A stretch of 64,000 bases of DNA from Quercus robur (lineage: Eukaryota; Streptophyta; Magnoliopsida; Fagales; Fagaceae), in NCBI RefSeq assembly GCF_932294415.1, contig NC_065538.1:22103759-22167758 (forward strand), given 5' to 3'. The notes below the pieces were generated by a model, which did not search any database, had not been told where the DNA came from, and worked only from the letters and a program-made list of their open reading frames with translations. The first letter of the stretch is position 1. Each line of letters starts with the position of its first letter. The position numbers and the translations under genes are program-made. Shown here piece after piece: positions 1-12,393 of the stretch.

Positions 1-290
1 ATAAAAGGTATTTGACAAATCTAAATAAAATAAATATTTATTTGTTAAATAAGTTAAACGGGTTGTGTTAAGTGGGTCATTTCGGGTTGACACAAATAAA
101 TTGGCGTGTCAAACGTGTCTATTGCGGGTTATGCGGATTGACCCACTTATGACAAATTTCTTATCGTGTCACTTTCGAGTCGACCCGTTTATGACCCAAA
201 CCCATTAAGGTCCAACCCTAACCCGAACAAAGCCGTGTCAGGTTCGTGCGTGTTCGCGGGTTGGGTCGAACATTAACACCCATAAAGGAG
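1..290. repeat. Dispersed repeat rich in GGGTT / CGACCCG motifs
   Basis: The stretch alternates motifs such as gggttgacaca, gtgtcaaacgtgtc, cgacccgtttatgac and cgggttgggtcgaac. Several are reverse complements of one another, giving imperfect dyads throughout. Similar sequence is common as an old DNA-transposon-derived repeat in plant genomes. No ends or target-site duplication are visible because it runs off the left edge, so the family is not assigned. There is no coding potential. Confidence 0.4.
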
Positions 291-399
291 TGTGGGGGTA
301 GGTGGGCTCTTTAAATTTGAGTGGAGATAATTAATGGGGGTAGGTGGGAAAGTGTGGTGTGGTGGGAAAGTGGGTTTTGAATTTTGAATTCTGAATTTT

Positions 400-827
400 G
401 TAGGACTTATAGTGGCGTTTTCAGACCTATAGTGGCATTTGCAAACGCTGCTACAGGTCCCTTATTTTATTTTATTTTTGTTTAGTTTTGAATTCTTTTT
501 TAACGTTTTTTAAAATATTTTTTGCTAGACCTATAGTGGCGTGTGTCAAACGCCACTATAGGTCTTTTTTTCTTCTCTAGCCCTTATTTTTTTTTTTTTT
601 TTTTTTTAAGTGCCTATAGTGGCCTTTGTCAAACGCCACTATAGGTCCTTTTTTAAAAAAAAAAAAAAAAAAGACCTATAGCAGCATTTGTAAGACTAGG
701 AAATACACCACTATAGGCCCTTGGAAACGCTACTATAGACCTGTTGTTTTAAAACGCCACTATATGTATGCCTATAGTGGCGTTTTGTTTATAGAAAACG
801 CCACTATAGGCCCAGTTTTTTGTAGTG
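400..827. mobile_element. CACTA-type transposon terminus with subterminal repeats
   Basis: At least eight copies of a short motif (cctatagtggcgtt and its complement aacgccactatagg) occur in both orientations, many as back-to-back hairpins. The block stops exactly at TTTTTTGTAGTG (positions 816-827), which read on the other strand is CACTACAAAAAA, the hallmark terminus of CACTA (En/Spm) elements. Short inverted subterminal repeats next to a CACTA terminus are typical for binding of the element's own TnpA-like protein. No transposase is visible and the other end is outside the window or lost, so this is a fragment or a non-autonomous copy. Confidence 0.7.
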
Positions 828-3650
828 AGAACCCAAGCCCAGAAACCCAATGAAAAGGAATGGAAAAAAAAAAAAATGCAACCAAACCTAGAAAATCCAA
901 TGTGAAAATGAATGGGGAAAAAAAAAAATGCAACCAAATCCAAAAACCAACGTGAAAAGGAAAGAAAAGAAGAAAATAGAAGAAGAAGAAGAGAATAGAG
1001 AAAGATGTTCATCCCAAACCCAGTGTGAAAGACACACAAAAAGAGAGAGAGAGAGAGAGAAGAAGACAACGTGTGTTGGAGAGAGCAAAAGGTCTGATCG
1101 TGGGTCCCATGTATGTGTGTTTATTTACCAAAATGCCATAAAAACTTAGTTTTGAAAACACCTAAAATGTGTTTTCAGTTTTCATAACTCATCATTCAAA
1201 ACAAAAGAGTGATGAAAACAAAGTTATGAAATGTGTTTTGAGTGATGAAAACAAAAATTGAAAACATATCCAAACAAACTACTCAGCCATGGGACCCACC
1301 AGTTTTTAGTTATAAGTAATGAAAACAGAGTTATGGGTGATGAAAAACTACAAATCCAAACCGCTCCTAAAAGTCAAAGACAAAACTGAGAGAGTAAAAT
1401 ATCTTCTGGTTTAGGGAGTGAGTGAGTGAGATAACGTAGAGAGCAGCTAGCAGAGCAGAGAGAAAGAGAGAGGTGGCCTAGTGAGAAAATACCAAAAGAG
1501 TTTTTTTTTTTTTTTTTTTAATCTTTAAAAATTTTATCTTCTGTATGATCTGCTTCTTTTTTTTCTTTTTTCCAATTTTTTGGTTTCATTTCTTAAAATT
1601 TTAACTACTAAATTATCAAATGAAGAAGAAGTAACGGTGGTTGTTTTTTGTTTTTTTTTTTTTTTTGGTGTAATGCATTAGGGATTTAAGTTGGGGTTTA
1701 TATAGATCTAATTTTGGCGTTTGATTTAGGGGCATCATCTGGGAGTTTGATTTGGGTGTTCAATTTGGGGTTGATTTTATTAACAGATTTTTGACATTTT
1801 AGTATTCTATGGAGTTAGTGAAATACCCGAATTTGACATTATGTCTTTCACATAGACAAACAAATTAATGATTTTTAGGGAGGTTGTTGGATGGAGTTTA
1901 TGGGTTTCTTTGGGAATAAACTACAGGCTATATTAATATATTTTGAAATGGTTCTTAGAGCATCTCCAGCAGTCTCTCTAAATTTTTGTCTAATTTTTGC
2001 CTGTTTGGAGAATAAACAGTGACATTTAGCTTTTAGCTATCCACTTTTTCAAATACACTTTCCAACAGACTCTCTATCACATTCTCTATCTCATTTAAAT
2101 ATTATATCTTCATTCATTCTTTATTCTTTTTTTATCATCATTTATTCTTTCTATATTCATTACCAACAATTATATTTTTCAATGAAAAGTATATTTTTAC
2201 AACATTTTTCGCAATACTTACACAAGAATCACATCAAAATCTTATGTGAAAAGTTGTTACTAGTTCTAATTTGAACCCACCACTGAAATTATATTTTTAC
2301 TCACCAATATTAGCTAATTACTTAAAATTTATTGTGAAAATATTGTAAAAATATTGCAATAAAATTTCTAAATGGTTATTTCTTATTCTTTTCCTTCCTT
2401 TCATCCACACGTTCCCTTTTATTTATTTATTTTTTTTCTCTTGGTTTTTCCTCCACCACACACGTATCCACTATCTCCACCTACCCTTCTTTTTCTTTTT
2501 CTTTTTCTAGTTCATTCCGGATCACTTGTGTGTGTGGTAGCCTCCAGAACACTTCTCCCTCTCTGTTTCTTTTTCTTTCTTTCTCTTTCTCTTACAAACA
2601 CACAAATTTCTCTCCCTCTATCTCACACAAATAAATTCTCTCTCATACACACATAGATCACCGGCAGAGAAGTGGAGATTGGCGTTCTACACAGATCGGC
2701 GTTCTACATTTTTTTTTTTTTTTTTTTGGTTTGATTAGTTTTATTTTATTGCTCAGATTTCATTAGGCTTATGAGAAATATTGTTTTTGTGTTTCAAATC
2801 TTTCGATTGGGTTTTGTGTTTTTGTTTTAATTGTGGTATGTTACCGTTGAGATAGAGAAGCACGAGAGAGTGAAGAACGAAAGAGAAAAGGAATGAGAGA
2901 GAAAGAATTACTTTTTTATTCAACCGGGTATTGTTTTTTTTTTTTTTTTTGGGTGCAGTTGAGTCATTTCATTTCTCAAGAGTTGGTCAAGCTCTTGCAA
3001 TATAATGGGTTGGGAAGGCTGTACATGACTGGCAGAAATAAAAATATATTGAATATATGATCCGCAAAAGTAGATTACTTTGTATTATCTTCAAAGTATG
3101 GAATAGACATTTTGAAATGGTTCAAAACATACTTCATCCAAATGCAATGTGCTCAACTTTGAAACACATTTAAGCTGCATTGGGTGTAATTATATTAAAC
3201 CGAATTCTTTTTTGTGTGAACAATTTATCAATATTTCTTTAAACATTGTGTTGAATGATTTGACTAATATGGCATATCACAAGTTGTTAGAATATGTTAG
3301 TAATTGTAATTAACAAAATGATTTAAGAAATTTGGAGTATAATAATTTTTAATAAAAACTTTGATAACATGAGTATGTCAGTCAAACTTACAAGTTACAA
3401 GGTAAAGGCATTATAAAAAAATCATAATTTCTAACAAAATTTTCGTTTTGCATGATTGTAAGTGTTTAAAGAAGAAATTTCAAACAAAGTATAGCACAAT
3501 GTTTTTTGTGAATTTAATTATTGTTTTCTAATTCATAGCTAAATTATGGTTTTTGTTATAACTTTTGGAAGTTTTTAGAGGGTGATTAGATTATACTATA
3601 GCTCTAAAAAGATAACTTAATTATATGGATATATCCATATTTTACGTAGT
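828..3650. other. Intergenic AT-rich region, no gene seen
   Basis: Simple-sequence tracts dominate: GA repeats near 1040-1060, T tracts near 1501-1519, 1652-1666, 2710-2727 and 2937-2951, and a CT-rich part from about 2500 to 2650. Open frames here are short and low in complexity and show no known protein. Around 1960-2360 a degenerate inverted repeat with motifs such as acaatattttcac resembles the MITE at 45057-45235, without clear ends. Confidence 0.6.
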
Positions 3651-3654
3651 CATT

Positions 3655-4330
3655 CTAAGAACATCCGCATCAGTGGATGTAAAATTTTTGTAAATTTGCA
3701 CATCTAAAACCTAATTTTTCTATTTTAAACTCTCATTTTTACAAAACACTCACATTAGTTTGTCTATTATACACATTTATTCAAATAAAATATTCTAAAC
3801 CCAACCACTATCAACCCAATCAATACCCAACCACCATCAACCTAATCAACACCTAGCTTCCATCATCAACCACCCATCAAAATCCCAGCCACCATCAACC
3901 GATCAATACTCACAAATCAATACATAATTACAGTCGCTTCCGCTGAACCCACACATCATGTCCCTGAGAGCTCCGCCACGACGTCGTTTTTGGGTTTCAC
4001 GCGTCATGGTTTGCTAGTTGATCTCAACGAGCCTCCTCCTTTGTGGTTCCGCCACGAATCAATACCCAGTTACTTTCAGTTTTGTTGCTCCAGAAAGTTT
4101 TGAGCTTTTACGATGATCATCGTAGGTGGGATACTAATGATTGGTGATCGGTGAACTGATCAGTGAACTAAGGGAGAGAAAAAATGAGAGAGAGGTGAAA
4201 GTGAGAAGCTGAGAGAGCGAGATGAAGGAGAGAGAAAAAAATGTAAAATATTAAATACACATGCTATAGTAATTGTGCATAAATGCACAATTTTACATCT
4301 ATTGATATGGGTGTTTTTATGGGTCAAAAT
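3655..4330. mobile_element. MITE-like inverted-repeat element
   Basis: The left part reads catcagtggatgtaaaattt (near 3668). The complement of the right part (near 4290-4310) reads catatcaatagatgtaaaat. The two are imperfect terminal inverted repeats of a non-autonomous element. Related motifs (acaattttacat, tagatatgagtg) recur at 45370-45410 and 54920-54960, so it is a family. The target duplication is not clear and the ends are approximate. Confidence 0.45.
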
Positions 4331-5015
4331 GTGTAAAATAGGTACTTTTTCTTTTTTAGAAGACTTTATACACGCTGAAGTGGTTGCTCAAATTGTGTAG
4401 AAAAGTTAATTACCTATTCATACAATTTTTTAGTGCAAAATTTTGTGGTTTTGTGTTATCTAAGAAAAATATAAGTTTTTTAGTAAAACAAAAGAGCAGC
4501 ATGTGCCTTGCACGTGCTGCCCTAACTAGTAACAAAAAAAAAAATTCTTGAAGTTTAAACACATTAACAAACTAAGTGTGCGTTTAGATACAGTTTATTT
4601 TGCTAAAAACTAAAAATTTAAAACAATAAAAAAATTTTAAAAAAAAATTTCTAATTACTGTTTGGCATTGTTCATTGGCCTAAACTTACTGTCCATTGTT
4701 AATAAACAATGCATAACACGTTGGTTTAAAAAAATAAAAAACAAACAAACAAACAAACAAAACAAAACGCCTCAAACACAAACATGCATGTGAATCCAAA
4801 CTGACCTTAAACAGAAAATTCAAAATTCCCACCTTTTGTTCAAAACAGAAGCTGCTGTGTAACAATTCCGACAACTAAATTGGAACTAATATCTCTCTCT
4901 CAATTTCCGAAGAAATAGTTCCGAATAAGCAGGTAAGTTTGTTTCAAAATTTCAAAACAAATTATGAGCACTTTCAAGAGATGTACTCTTCCTCCGGTCC
5001 CCACGCCTCAACCAA

Positions 5016-8000
5016 ATGGCTCCCTCCGACGACGGCAGCGTCCAGCCCCCTGCCGGACTGTCGGATTCTGAAAGCTGCGAACCAGAAATACCTGAAATAG
5101 AGGAAAAGATAGAAGATGAAGAACCCGAATTCAAAGAAGAAATTGAAGAAGCATATGAAGAACCCGAATTCAAAGACGAAATTGAAGAAGCATATGAAGG
5201 TATTAAAGATGAAGAAGCAGAAGCAGAAGCGGAAGCAGAGGAAGGGATTGAAATAGAGGAAGTGGTTGAGGAAGAAGAAGCAGAGAAGGAGGTTAAAGAA
5301 GCAGAACCGGAGGAAGTTTTTGAAATAGAGGAAGAGGTGGAGGAGGCGGAGGAGATGGAAAATCTTGTTCTTAATGTGCCAGATTCAACAAGTCTGGAAG
5401 TGGGTAAGTGATCTTTGTGTGTGTTCTTTTTCCTTTTTTTGGAACAATTGACACTTGTTTTTGTAATTCCTTTTTATCATTTTCACTTAGTTGATGATAA
5501 TAGTTTTATTTAACCATCTTTATGTTTAAGGGAAAAAAAAAAATTAGCCTCTCTAAGAAAGGTCCTTTGATGTTTGTTTCTTTAACCCAGTATTTACATT
5601 TTTTTCGCAGAAACTAAAATTGAGGACAAGAGGGGATTCACCACAGTTTGTAGACCATATATAGTTTTGATAGCTTTGGTGGCTAATTTTACCTACCTAA
5701 CCAGTGCACTTCTCACCGGTAATTTTCTCCTCCCCTCTTTTTCGCCCGCTTTAGAATTGTTTTTGTAATAATTAATTGAGTGTAATTTTATGCAAAAAAA
5801 AGACATAGAGTAGTCAAAAGAATTACAGAAAGCAAAAGAATAGCCTCTTTTGAGTCACTGCACACAGTTCCTGTGGAGGGTGTTGATTTAGAGGGAGGCT
5901 GAGTTGTCTGCTCAAAAAAATGAAGGGAGGAAGGAAGGGTTTAAGGGAATTCCGGAGATTATTCAGTCCTTTTTACTATGACTCTTCTTCAGTCAGGTCT
6001 TGCAGTATTAGTAGGGAGAGGGCTCTAGTTGCGTCTAAATGAGTTTGAGGATTATATTTTGTATTGTTAGAATTATTAGAATGTGGCAAGCTGATATCAT
6101 TTGCTTACAGTAGACTAAGATCAAATCAATTACTTGTCAGAAGTTTATGGGGCTGTCCCTATGTGGACTGGGAGTATTTGGGATCTTTGGGTGCCTAGGG
6201 AGGGATCTTTTTATCTTTGTTGTTTGTCCTAGCATGCTAGCAAGTTAGGTTTAGTTGTCATCGTAATGGAGTTATTTGGATGGCTTTTTATGATATGAAA
6301 AATATTTTTAAATTACTTATCAAAAGAAATTTTTTTTTAAAAAAATCCCAGTCTTAAAATGATTTTGTTCAAAGTAGACTCTGTACTCACTAATTGCTCA
6401 TGATTTTGTGTTACAAGGTATTTTGAATCATGTGGCTGCCTACTTGGCAAAGGAGTACAACGACACAAAGTGGCCATCATTGATTTCACCTGTGGTTGGG
6501 GCCGCTGCTGCTTCCTGGTTTCTTGATAATTGGGGAAGGAAGAGTGGGATCATGCTCTCCAATCTGGTTACACTCTGTGGATTGGTTACAATGGCTGTGA
6601 GACCTTCAAATTTGGTTATCATTATTGGGCGGGCTGCAGCTGGAATTGGGTTGGGCTTTGCTTCAGTCGCTGCCCCCCTCTACGTAGCTGAAGCTGCCCC
6701 AACAAGGATCAGGGGCAGCTCTGTTGTGATTAGTGGGATAATGACTTCATTTGGTCAGTTAATTTCGTACTTCATAGCTACGAAATTTACAAAGGTTTGA
6801 ACTTGCACATCTTTTTGGTTTTAGTGTTGTGTTTTTTATTCATTTGTTTTATCTTTTCATTCTGATTTTTATGATTGCAGGTAGATTCTAATTGGAGATC
6901 AATGGTTGCAATAACGGTATTACCCATATCAATTCAATTCACTGCGATGATTTTTCTACCTGAATCGCCCATAATTTTATATAAACAAGTATGAATATTT
7001 AAAGGCCCTGCAACTCTATTCAAGTTACTATCAAATCTAGACTGTATATGCTTGTGATCTTATTTATATGCTTAATGTGTGGCAAGATTTTTTAATTATT
7101 TTATTTCTTCAACGCTTACTAATTAAAACTTCTTTTTCTTTTACTTTATATTACTAGGGAAAAATACAAGTGGTCAAAAAATTTTTATTCAAAATTTATT
7201 CAGCCCAAGATGCCGAAATTGAACTTGATATTTTGAAGAAATCAGCAGAAGCTGCAAATCAAGAGGAATCAATAACTGGACGGTCTATTTTCAAGAAATT
7301 GAAGCGAGTGTTTCATGATCCTGATATGTTAAAGGCGTTTTTTGTCGGTGTGGTGGTCGAGTTGGTTAAGCAATTTATTGGATTAAATGTTGTCGTATAT
7401 TTTTTCCCTAAGATGGTGAAGGTAATTGGTTTGTCGAAGGGGCTTGCATTAGCCCTTCCATACCTACTAGACTTTCTAGGGTCATTAATAGACGTATTTG
7501 CCATTGACCATTATGGAAGACGAAAGATGCTACAACTTTCTCTAATCATGATAATTCTGGACCTCCTTTGCATTGGGATTATTTTCAGGGAAATGGATGG
7601 ATTGGGAAAATCTGAAAAATCTCAAAAAATAAGATTGGGACAGTTTATGCTTGGGTTTCTGAGTAGTTATCTTGTGGCTTTCTCAGCAGGGTTGGGTAGC
7701 ATATCTTCCTTACTGAATGCCGAAGTATATCCCCTACCTTACAGAGGATTTGGAGGTGGTGTTTCTGCTTTGATCGGTAGGCTTGGTAATTTAATCATAA
7801 CTATTAGTTTCACCCCTCTGAAAGATGAGCTTGGCTCTTCTGGTGTTGTTTTCCTTCACTTCACAGTTGCAATTCTTGGTGGCATTGGAATATATATTTT
7901 TGTCCCAGAGACAAGGTTACTGTCACTGGACGATGTGCATGGAGTTTTGAAGAAAATGTCATGGTTTGGCAGGAAAAATGTCAATCAAAGGAGCTATGTT

Positions 8001-8024
8001 CAGCTCACAGCTGACTTTGTTTGA
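5016..8024 (+). CDS. Major facilitator sugar/inositol transporter-like protein
   Basis: Five exons with GT..AG introns: 5016-5403, 5611-5718, 6418-6794, 6881-6988 and 7158-8024. All junctions keep frame, giving 615 residues. Residues 1 to about 135 are strongly acidic (runs of Glu, with a repeat around EEIEEAYEEPEFKDEIEEAY), probably a cytosolic tail. The first membrane helix lies in exon 2. Family motifs follow: DNWGRKSG near 205, GRAAAGIGLG near 236, PESP near 318, KQFIGLNVVVYFFP near 398, DHYGRRK near 445 and PETR near 578. This pattern is closest to plant inositol (INT) and monosaccharide transporters, which are proton-coupled carriers in the plasma membrane or tonoplast. Two usual arginine-containing motifs are weakened (PESPII instead of PESPRW). 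The start is the first ATG whose frame leads into exon 2. The substrate is not inferable. It may be a divergent family member or a weakly constrained one. Confidence 0.85.
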
Positions 8025-9301
8025 TTTTTGTATTTTTTTATATATTGAGAATATTGTCATTAGACTGTCTTTTAATTAGACAGTGGGTTTTAATACATAT
8101 GAACTAATTATTTTAATTTTAATTTTAATATGTGTTTGTTTAAAATTTTATAGTTATAAATTCTTTTTTGTTCATGCTTATATAAAAAAGGATTATTGGG
8201 ACTGAAATTGTATGCATGTTATGTCAAAGAATTCTGTATATCATGTTGTTATCCTGTTTTAGAGTTTGATTTAGAAATATTTATTTTGAGTGAAAAGTTT
8301 ATGAGAGTCTGCTTTGGTGCTCACAAAGAGGTCAGAACAAAGCATTTTTTTTTCAGTGCCGTTTTAAGGCAGATTGTGCATATGTGGCTTTTCCAAAGTT
8401 GGTAGGAACTTAAAATCAACACACGTAAGTTGAGACAGAAAGTGCACGCTCCATTTACCAACCAATTAAAGCTTTGTACTTGCTACTTGTGACAAACAAA
8501 CAGAGCAACATCCTTGAAGATTTGGAGACTTTGAGACTGGTATCTAAACTGGTATCCTTTCCTTATTTATCTATATTTCACTTCGTGTTCTTATATTGAG
8601 CTCAGCATGATTTTTTGATGCACTTTTTTTGGATATTTAGGATAATAATGAAATTGTTGCTGTAATTATAACATGATTTGCATGGATCCAAATCCCAGAT
8701 TAGGAACTTTCAATTTCAGCATTAAAAAAATTAGTGGAAAAAATCTTTAAAAAAAAGACAGTTTTTAAAAGTTGATAAATCTTCAGAGCTTTTAGGAGAG
8801 CTATAATCATGTTGGTATGAACAGTTGCAAGCAGCAGGCCTACAAAAATAGTGTTTTGTATATTTCGTCTTTGTGCCTTTCTTTATTTCTAGTTGTTTGC
8901 TCTTTTTCCTCACTGATGGAAAAAACGAAGGGTGGAAGTGGAGACTGAATTGGGAGCACTTGCTTTGCTTTTCACATCATACAGATATGCATGAATATGT
9001 TGTCTTTGAACTAAATGATTCCTATGGTTTGGACCATTGGATTGAAGCCAAAATTATATGTTTTAGTGCTTGCACACTAAGACATATAATTTTGGCTTCA
9101 CCCCAATGCAGTTTAGTTTCGTCATTCTATAATATGACTGATAAATGTTTATATGTCTGTGTATAATAATGAAAAGAGATTAAGCATACTTGAACTCAAA
9201 ACTAGAGCAATAACATGGCTAAAAATCCTAGTTTTGTATATATAACATATGGAAATGCACACACCCAGACACATCTCTAACTCTGTGTAAATGATGTGCA
9301 G
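8025..9301. other. Intergenic, no gene seen apart from a hairpin
   Basis: This is the stretch between the transporter stop and the first recognisable IST1 exon. I looked for the missing first IST1 exon (basic helix, ending just before the AEGLL-like exon) in all forward frames and did not find it. A short strong inverted repeat at 9035-9108 is listed separately. Confidence 0.5.
9035..9108. repeat. 34-bp near-perfect inverted repeat (hairpin)
   Basis: Left arm 9035-9068 and right arm 9075-9108 are reverse complements except at three positions, one of which would be a G-U pair in RNA. The loop is six bases (cttgca). The core arm is gaagccaaaattatatgt. It could be a tiny palindromic MITE or a small-RNA-type foldback. 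The arm is not a miRNA I recognise. Confidence 0.8.
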
Positions 9302-12300
9302 GCTGAAGGGCTTCTAGTTGAGCAAAACATGTCAACCTGTTATGAACTCATTGAAAATTTCCGTGGGTGCATCTACAGTCATGTCTCTGCCATGAATAAA
9401 CAGAGGTACATGTGGCTGCACAACCAATACTGATATTATGTGCTCTATCAAATGGCAAACTTGCATCAAGTAGCTATGCAATCTCCCTTTTTCTCTCCAG
9501 TTTTCTATCTCGCTGGATAAGAGGATTTAGACTTAAACAAAAATGCATATTTCCATGGAATTTCTTTTGATCTTACTGAAATATTTGAAGGAAATATATT
9601 TAACCCAATTGAAAAAAGAAAAAGAAAAAAAGAAACAAGAGAAGTAAATTCATAGCTAAACAAAAAAGAAAATACCTGCCTACCCTGTATATAAGAAAAA
9701 TTACCATCTAAGAATAAAAGTACTTGGACTGATCTTACTTATTTTGTCTCTGATTTTAAATAAGTATGCAGATAGCCAGATACTATGTTACCATGTATTC
9801 AGGAGGCTCATTATTTTTTATTTTAAATTTTGCTCAAATTCATCCAAGCTTCTACTTGTATAAGCTGCATCCTGTTCTCTCTCTCTCTCTCAACTAATAG
9901 ATTTACCAGAACATCTGATTTGGGTTTTGTTTCTTGTTCACTTAAGCTTGCTGCACTGAAATTATAAATAAAAATCGTAATATGGATTGAGCTACCTCCT
10001 AATTAATGTAGTCCACAGATTAAGATCCTTCATTTGGTGTTTGTATGCTACTCATACATCTCACCTTATTTCTTTGAGGCCTAAAGAAGAGTCCTAATAT
10101 CTGTCATATAGATAATAAATTTCAGATTTGAGAGGATAGAGACTCAGTTGGCCTTTTGCATATAGTCATAGGAGGTTAAGAACTAATCTTTGAGAGCTAG
10201 ATATCAATGCTTTAGAGCTAGTTTAAAGCTTTAGTCTTCAATATGTGTTGATTTGTGTTTACATACCAGTTTGGAGTTAAATGAGACTTAAAAAAAAAAA
10301 AACTTTTACCTTCTTATTAAATTTAACTGTTTTCAACTAATACTATGAAATTCACATATCTTTGCCTATAACTTTTTATTTTATTTATCCTTTATATAGC
10401 GAGTGTCCTGAGGAATGCAAGGAAGCTATATCATCTTTGATCTATGCCGCAGCAAGATTCTCTGATTTGCCAGAACTCCGTGAACTCAGAACTATTTTTA
10501 CTGAGAGATATGGAAGTTCACTTGAATCTTATACAAATAAAGAGGTAAGTTTATAGGTTCACTTTAATTGCTCATCTATATTATCATAGCTTAGAGTCCT
10601 AATACAAATATACATTCTCAGTTTGGGGAATATCTTAGTTTGTGGCACGGACCCAACTAATGTTTTTTGCTTAATCAGTTTGTTGAGAGGTTAAAGGCAA
10701 AGGCTCCTACAAAAGAGATGAAGCTTCAGTTGCTGCAAGACCTAGCACAAGAATTCTCTATAAATTGGGATATCAAGGCTTTGGAACCGAAACTGTATAC
10801 TTCTATACCAAAACAAGTAAGTTTCACTCTCTATTGCTATAATTGCCTCCAAATTTATTTATCAAACATACCGGTAGGGAAATGAAAACAATGTGGATAT
10901 TGGGGGGACGAAATGAAATATTTTTACCTTTTAAAAGGCAGGATAGGAGAGGTCTTGGACAAAATAAAAGCCTACTATACTATCTATGAAGTAAGCATGC
11001 TCCTCCAATCTCTGCATCAGGCCCTACTTTACGTTAGAATTTTTGTATAACAATATAACCTCAGGGTGCTGAAGTTCAGGCCCTTAATGCTTTTCCTTTT
11101 GATATGCAATGCAAGCTTGGATCCACTAAGATTTCAAAACTTCCCCCGGATCCTGCCTATTTAGTCCCTACTCATAACAATTAGGTAATTGTGGTTGCAT
11201 GTTGAGCTCTCCTTATAGTGCTGATTACTATTTTTACCTTTTATGACTTTTTGCAGGAGCATCGCAGACATGGTTCTTTAAGCAATACTGATGATGAAAA
11301 ATGGCAGAAAAACAAGGATGACACAGTCCCAGAAAAAACAATCAGGATTCTGAAAACAGACTGAGCAATGGGAGGGGATCTATTACAAAAAGGAATGACA
11401 AAGACCTTAATTTTCGTGGAAGAAAGGATGTCACTGATGATGACAAATGGCAGAAAAACAAGGATGATGAAGTCCCAGAAAAAAACAATCAGGATTCTAC
11501 AAACAGACTGAGCAATGGGAGGGGTTCTATTACAAAAAGGAATGACAGAGACCTTAATTCTCGTGGAATAAAGGATGTCACTGGTGATAGACATGGGATG
11601 CCTACAATTAGTGAAGATAAGATAACTACCGAGTTATCCCAAGGTGGCCTAAAAAAGTCTTCAAGTTTAGTTGGAAGTGTCTCTAAAGACGAAGTAGACA
11701 ATAAGAGGCCATTTTACTACAAATATACCACTCCACCTTACCTCAAAACAAAATATGAAAAAGATGAAAGCAGCTCAGAGGAACCTACAAAATTAAAGGG
11801 CCATATTGATAAGGAAGCAGCTCAACATATTGATCATCCAGTGGTTGAAGATAAACCAAAACCAAGATCAGTTAGGAGCAGAAACTTGAAACCACCACCA
11901 GGTCGCAGTAATGTTGGAAGTTCAGAAAATGATGGTGTTACAACGTTGGATTCAAGGGGAACAAAACAAGAAGATGCTAGAAGAAGCTTGTGAACCATTC
12001 ATTCAGATGATAGTGCTCCAAGGGATGAGGAGGATACGAATGTAGATGATCTTTTGATGCATTTCAGTAAAAAGAAGTCACCTGATGAATCAGGCAAGAA
12101 AAAGATATATCTGAAACCTCCTCCTTCCCGACAAAGTGATGTTGATCATGGTGGATATAAGTGGAACAGAATGAAATCTGATTTGGATATTGGACCTGCA
12201 AGAGTGGAACCAACAACTTCAACTGGGGCAACAAAAAGGCATGTTCGAGCCACTTCCTTACAACCGGAGATGCTGAACGTGGGTCAGCATGTTCATCCTA

Positions 12301-12350
12301 ATCTGCCCGACTATGATGAATTAGCTGCTCGGCTTGCAAATATTAGATAA
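9302..12350 (+). pseudogene. IST1-like protein (ESCRT-III / Vps4 regulator), probable pseudogene
   Basis: Exons 9302-9405, 10400-10544, 10679-10816 and 11257-12350 have good splice sites and keep phase. The first three encode the middle of the IST1 domain: AEGLLVEQ, then ECPEECKEAISSLIYAAARF, then FVERLKAKAP to EFSINWD, matching the usual exon structure of plant IST1-like proteins. The family binds ESCRT-III/Vps4 in multivesicular-body sorting. Three defects are visible. The first exon (N-terminal basic helices) is absent from the preceding 1.27 kb. A six-A run at 11333-11338 causes a frameshift relative to the duplicated unit, which has seven A, giving TGA about 25 bases later. A second TGA at 11991-11993 interrupts the tail, although the same frame continues to a normal stop at 12350. 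The tail is long, charged and repetitive. A functional allele with an unusual start cannot be excluded, but three defects together argue against it. Confidence 0.75.
11287..11579 (+). repeat. Tandem duplication of a 49-codon unit in the IST1-like tail
   Basis: Units start at 11287 and 11433, and the partial next unit starts at 11580. Each encodes a segment with DDxKWQKNKDD and LSNGRGSITKRND. The second unit is 147 bp (49 codons). The first is 146 bp because its A run is one base shorter, which is what breaks the reading frame. Confidence 0.85.

Positions 12351-12393
<43 letters not shown>

Noticed and set aside
9035..9108. miR159 identity for the hairpin, because of the phrase ttggattgaag
   Set aside because: The match ends after about 11 bases and the precursor is far shorter than miR159 foldbacks.
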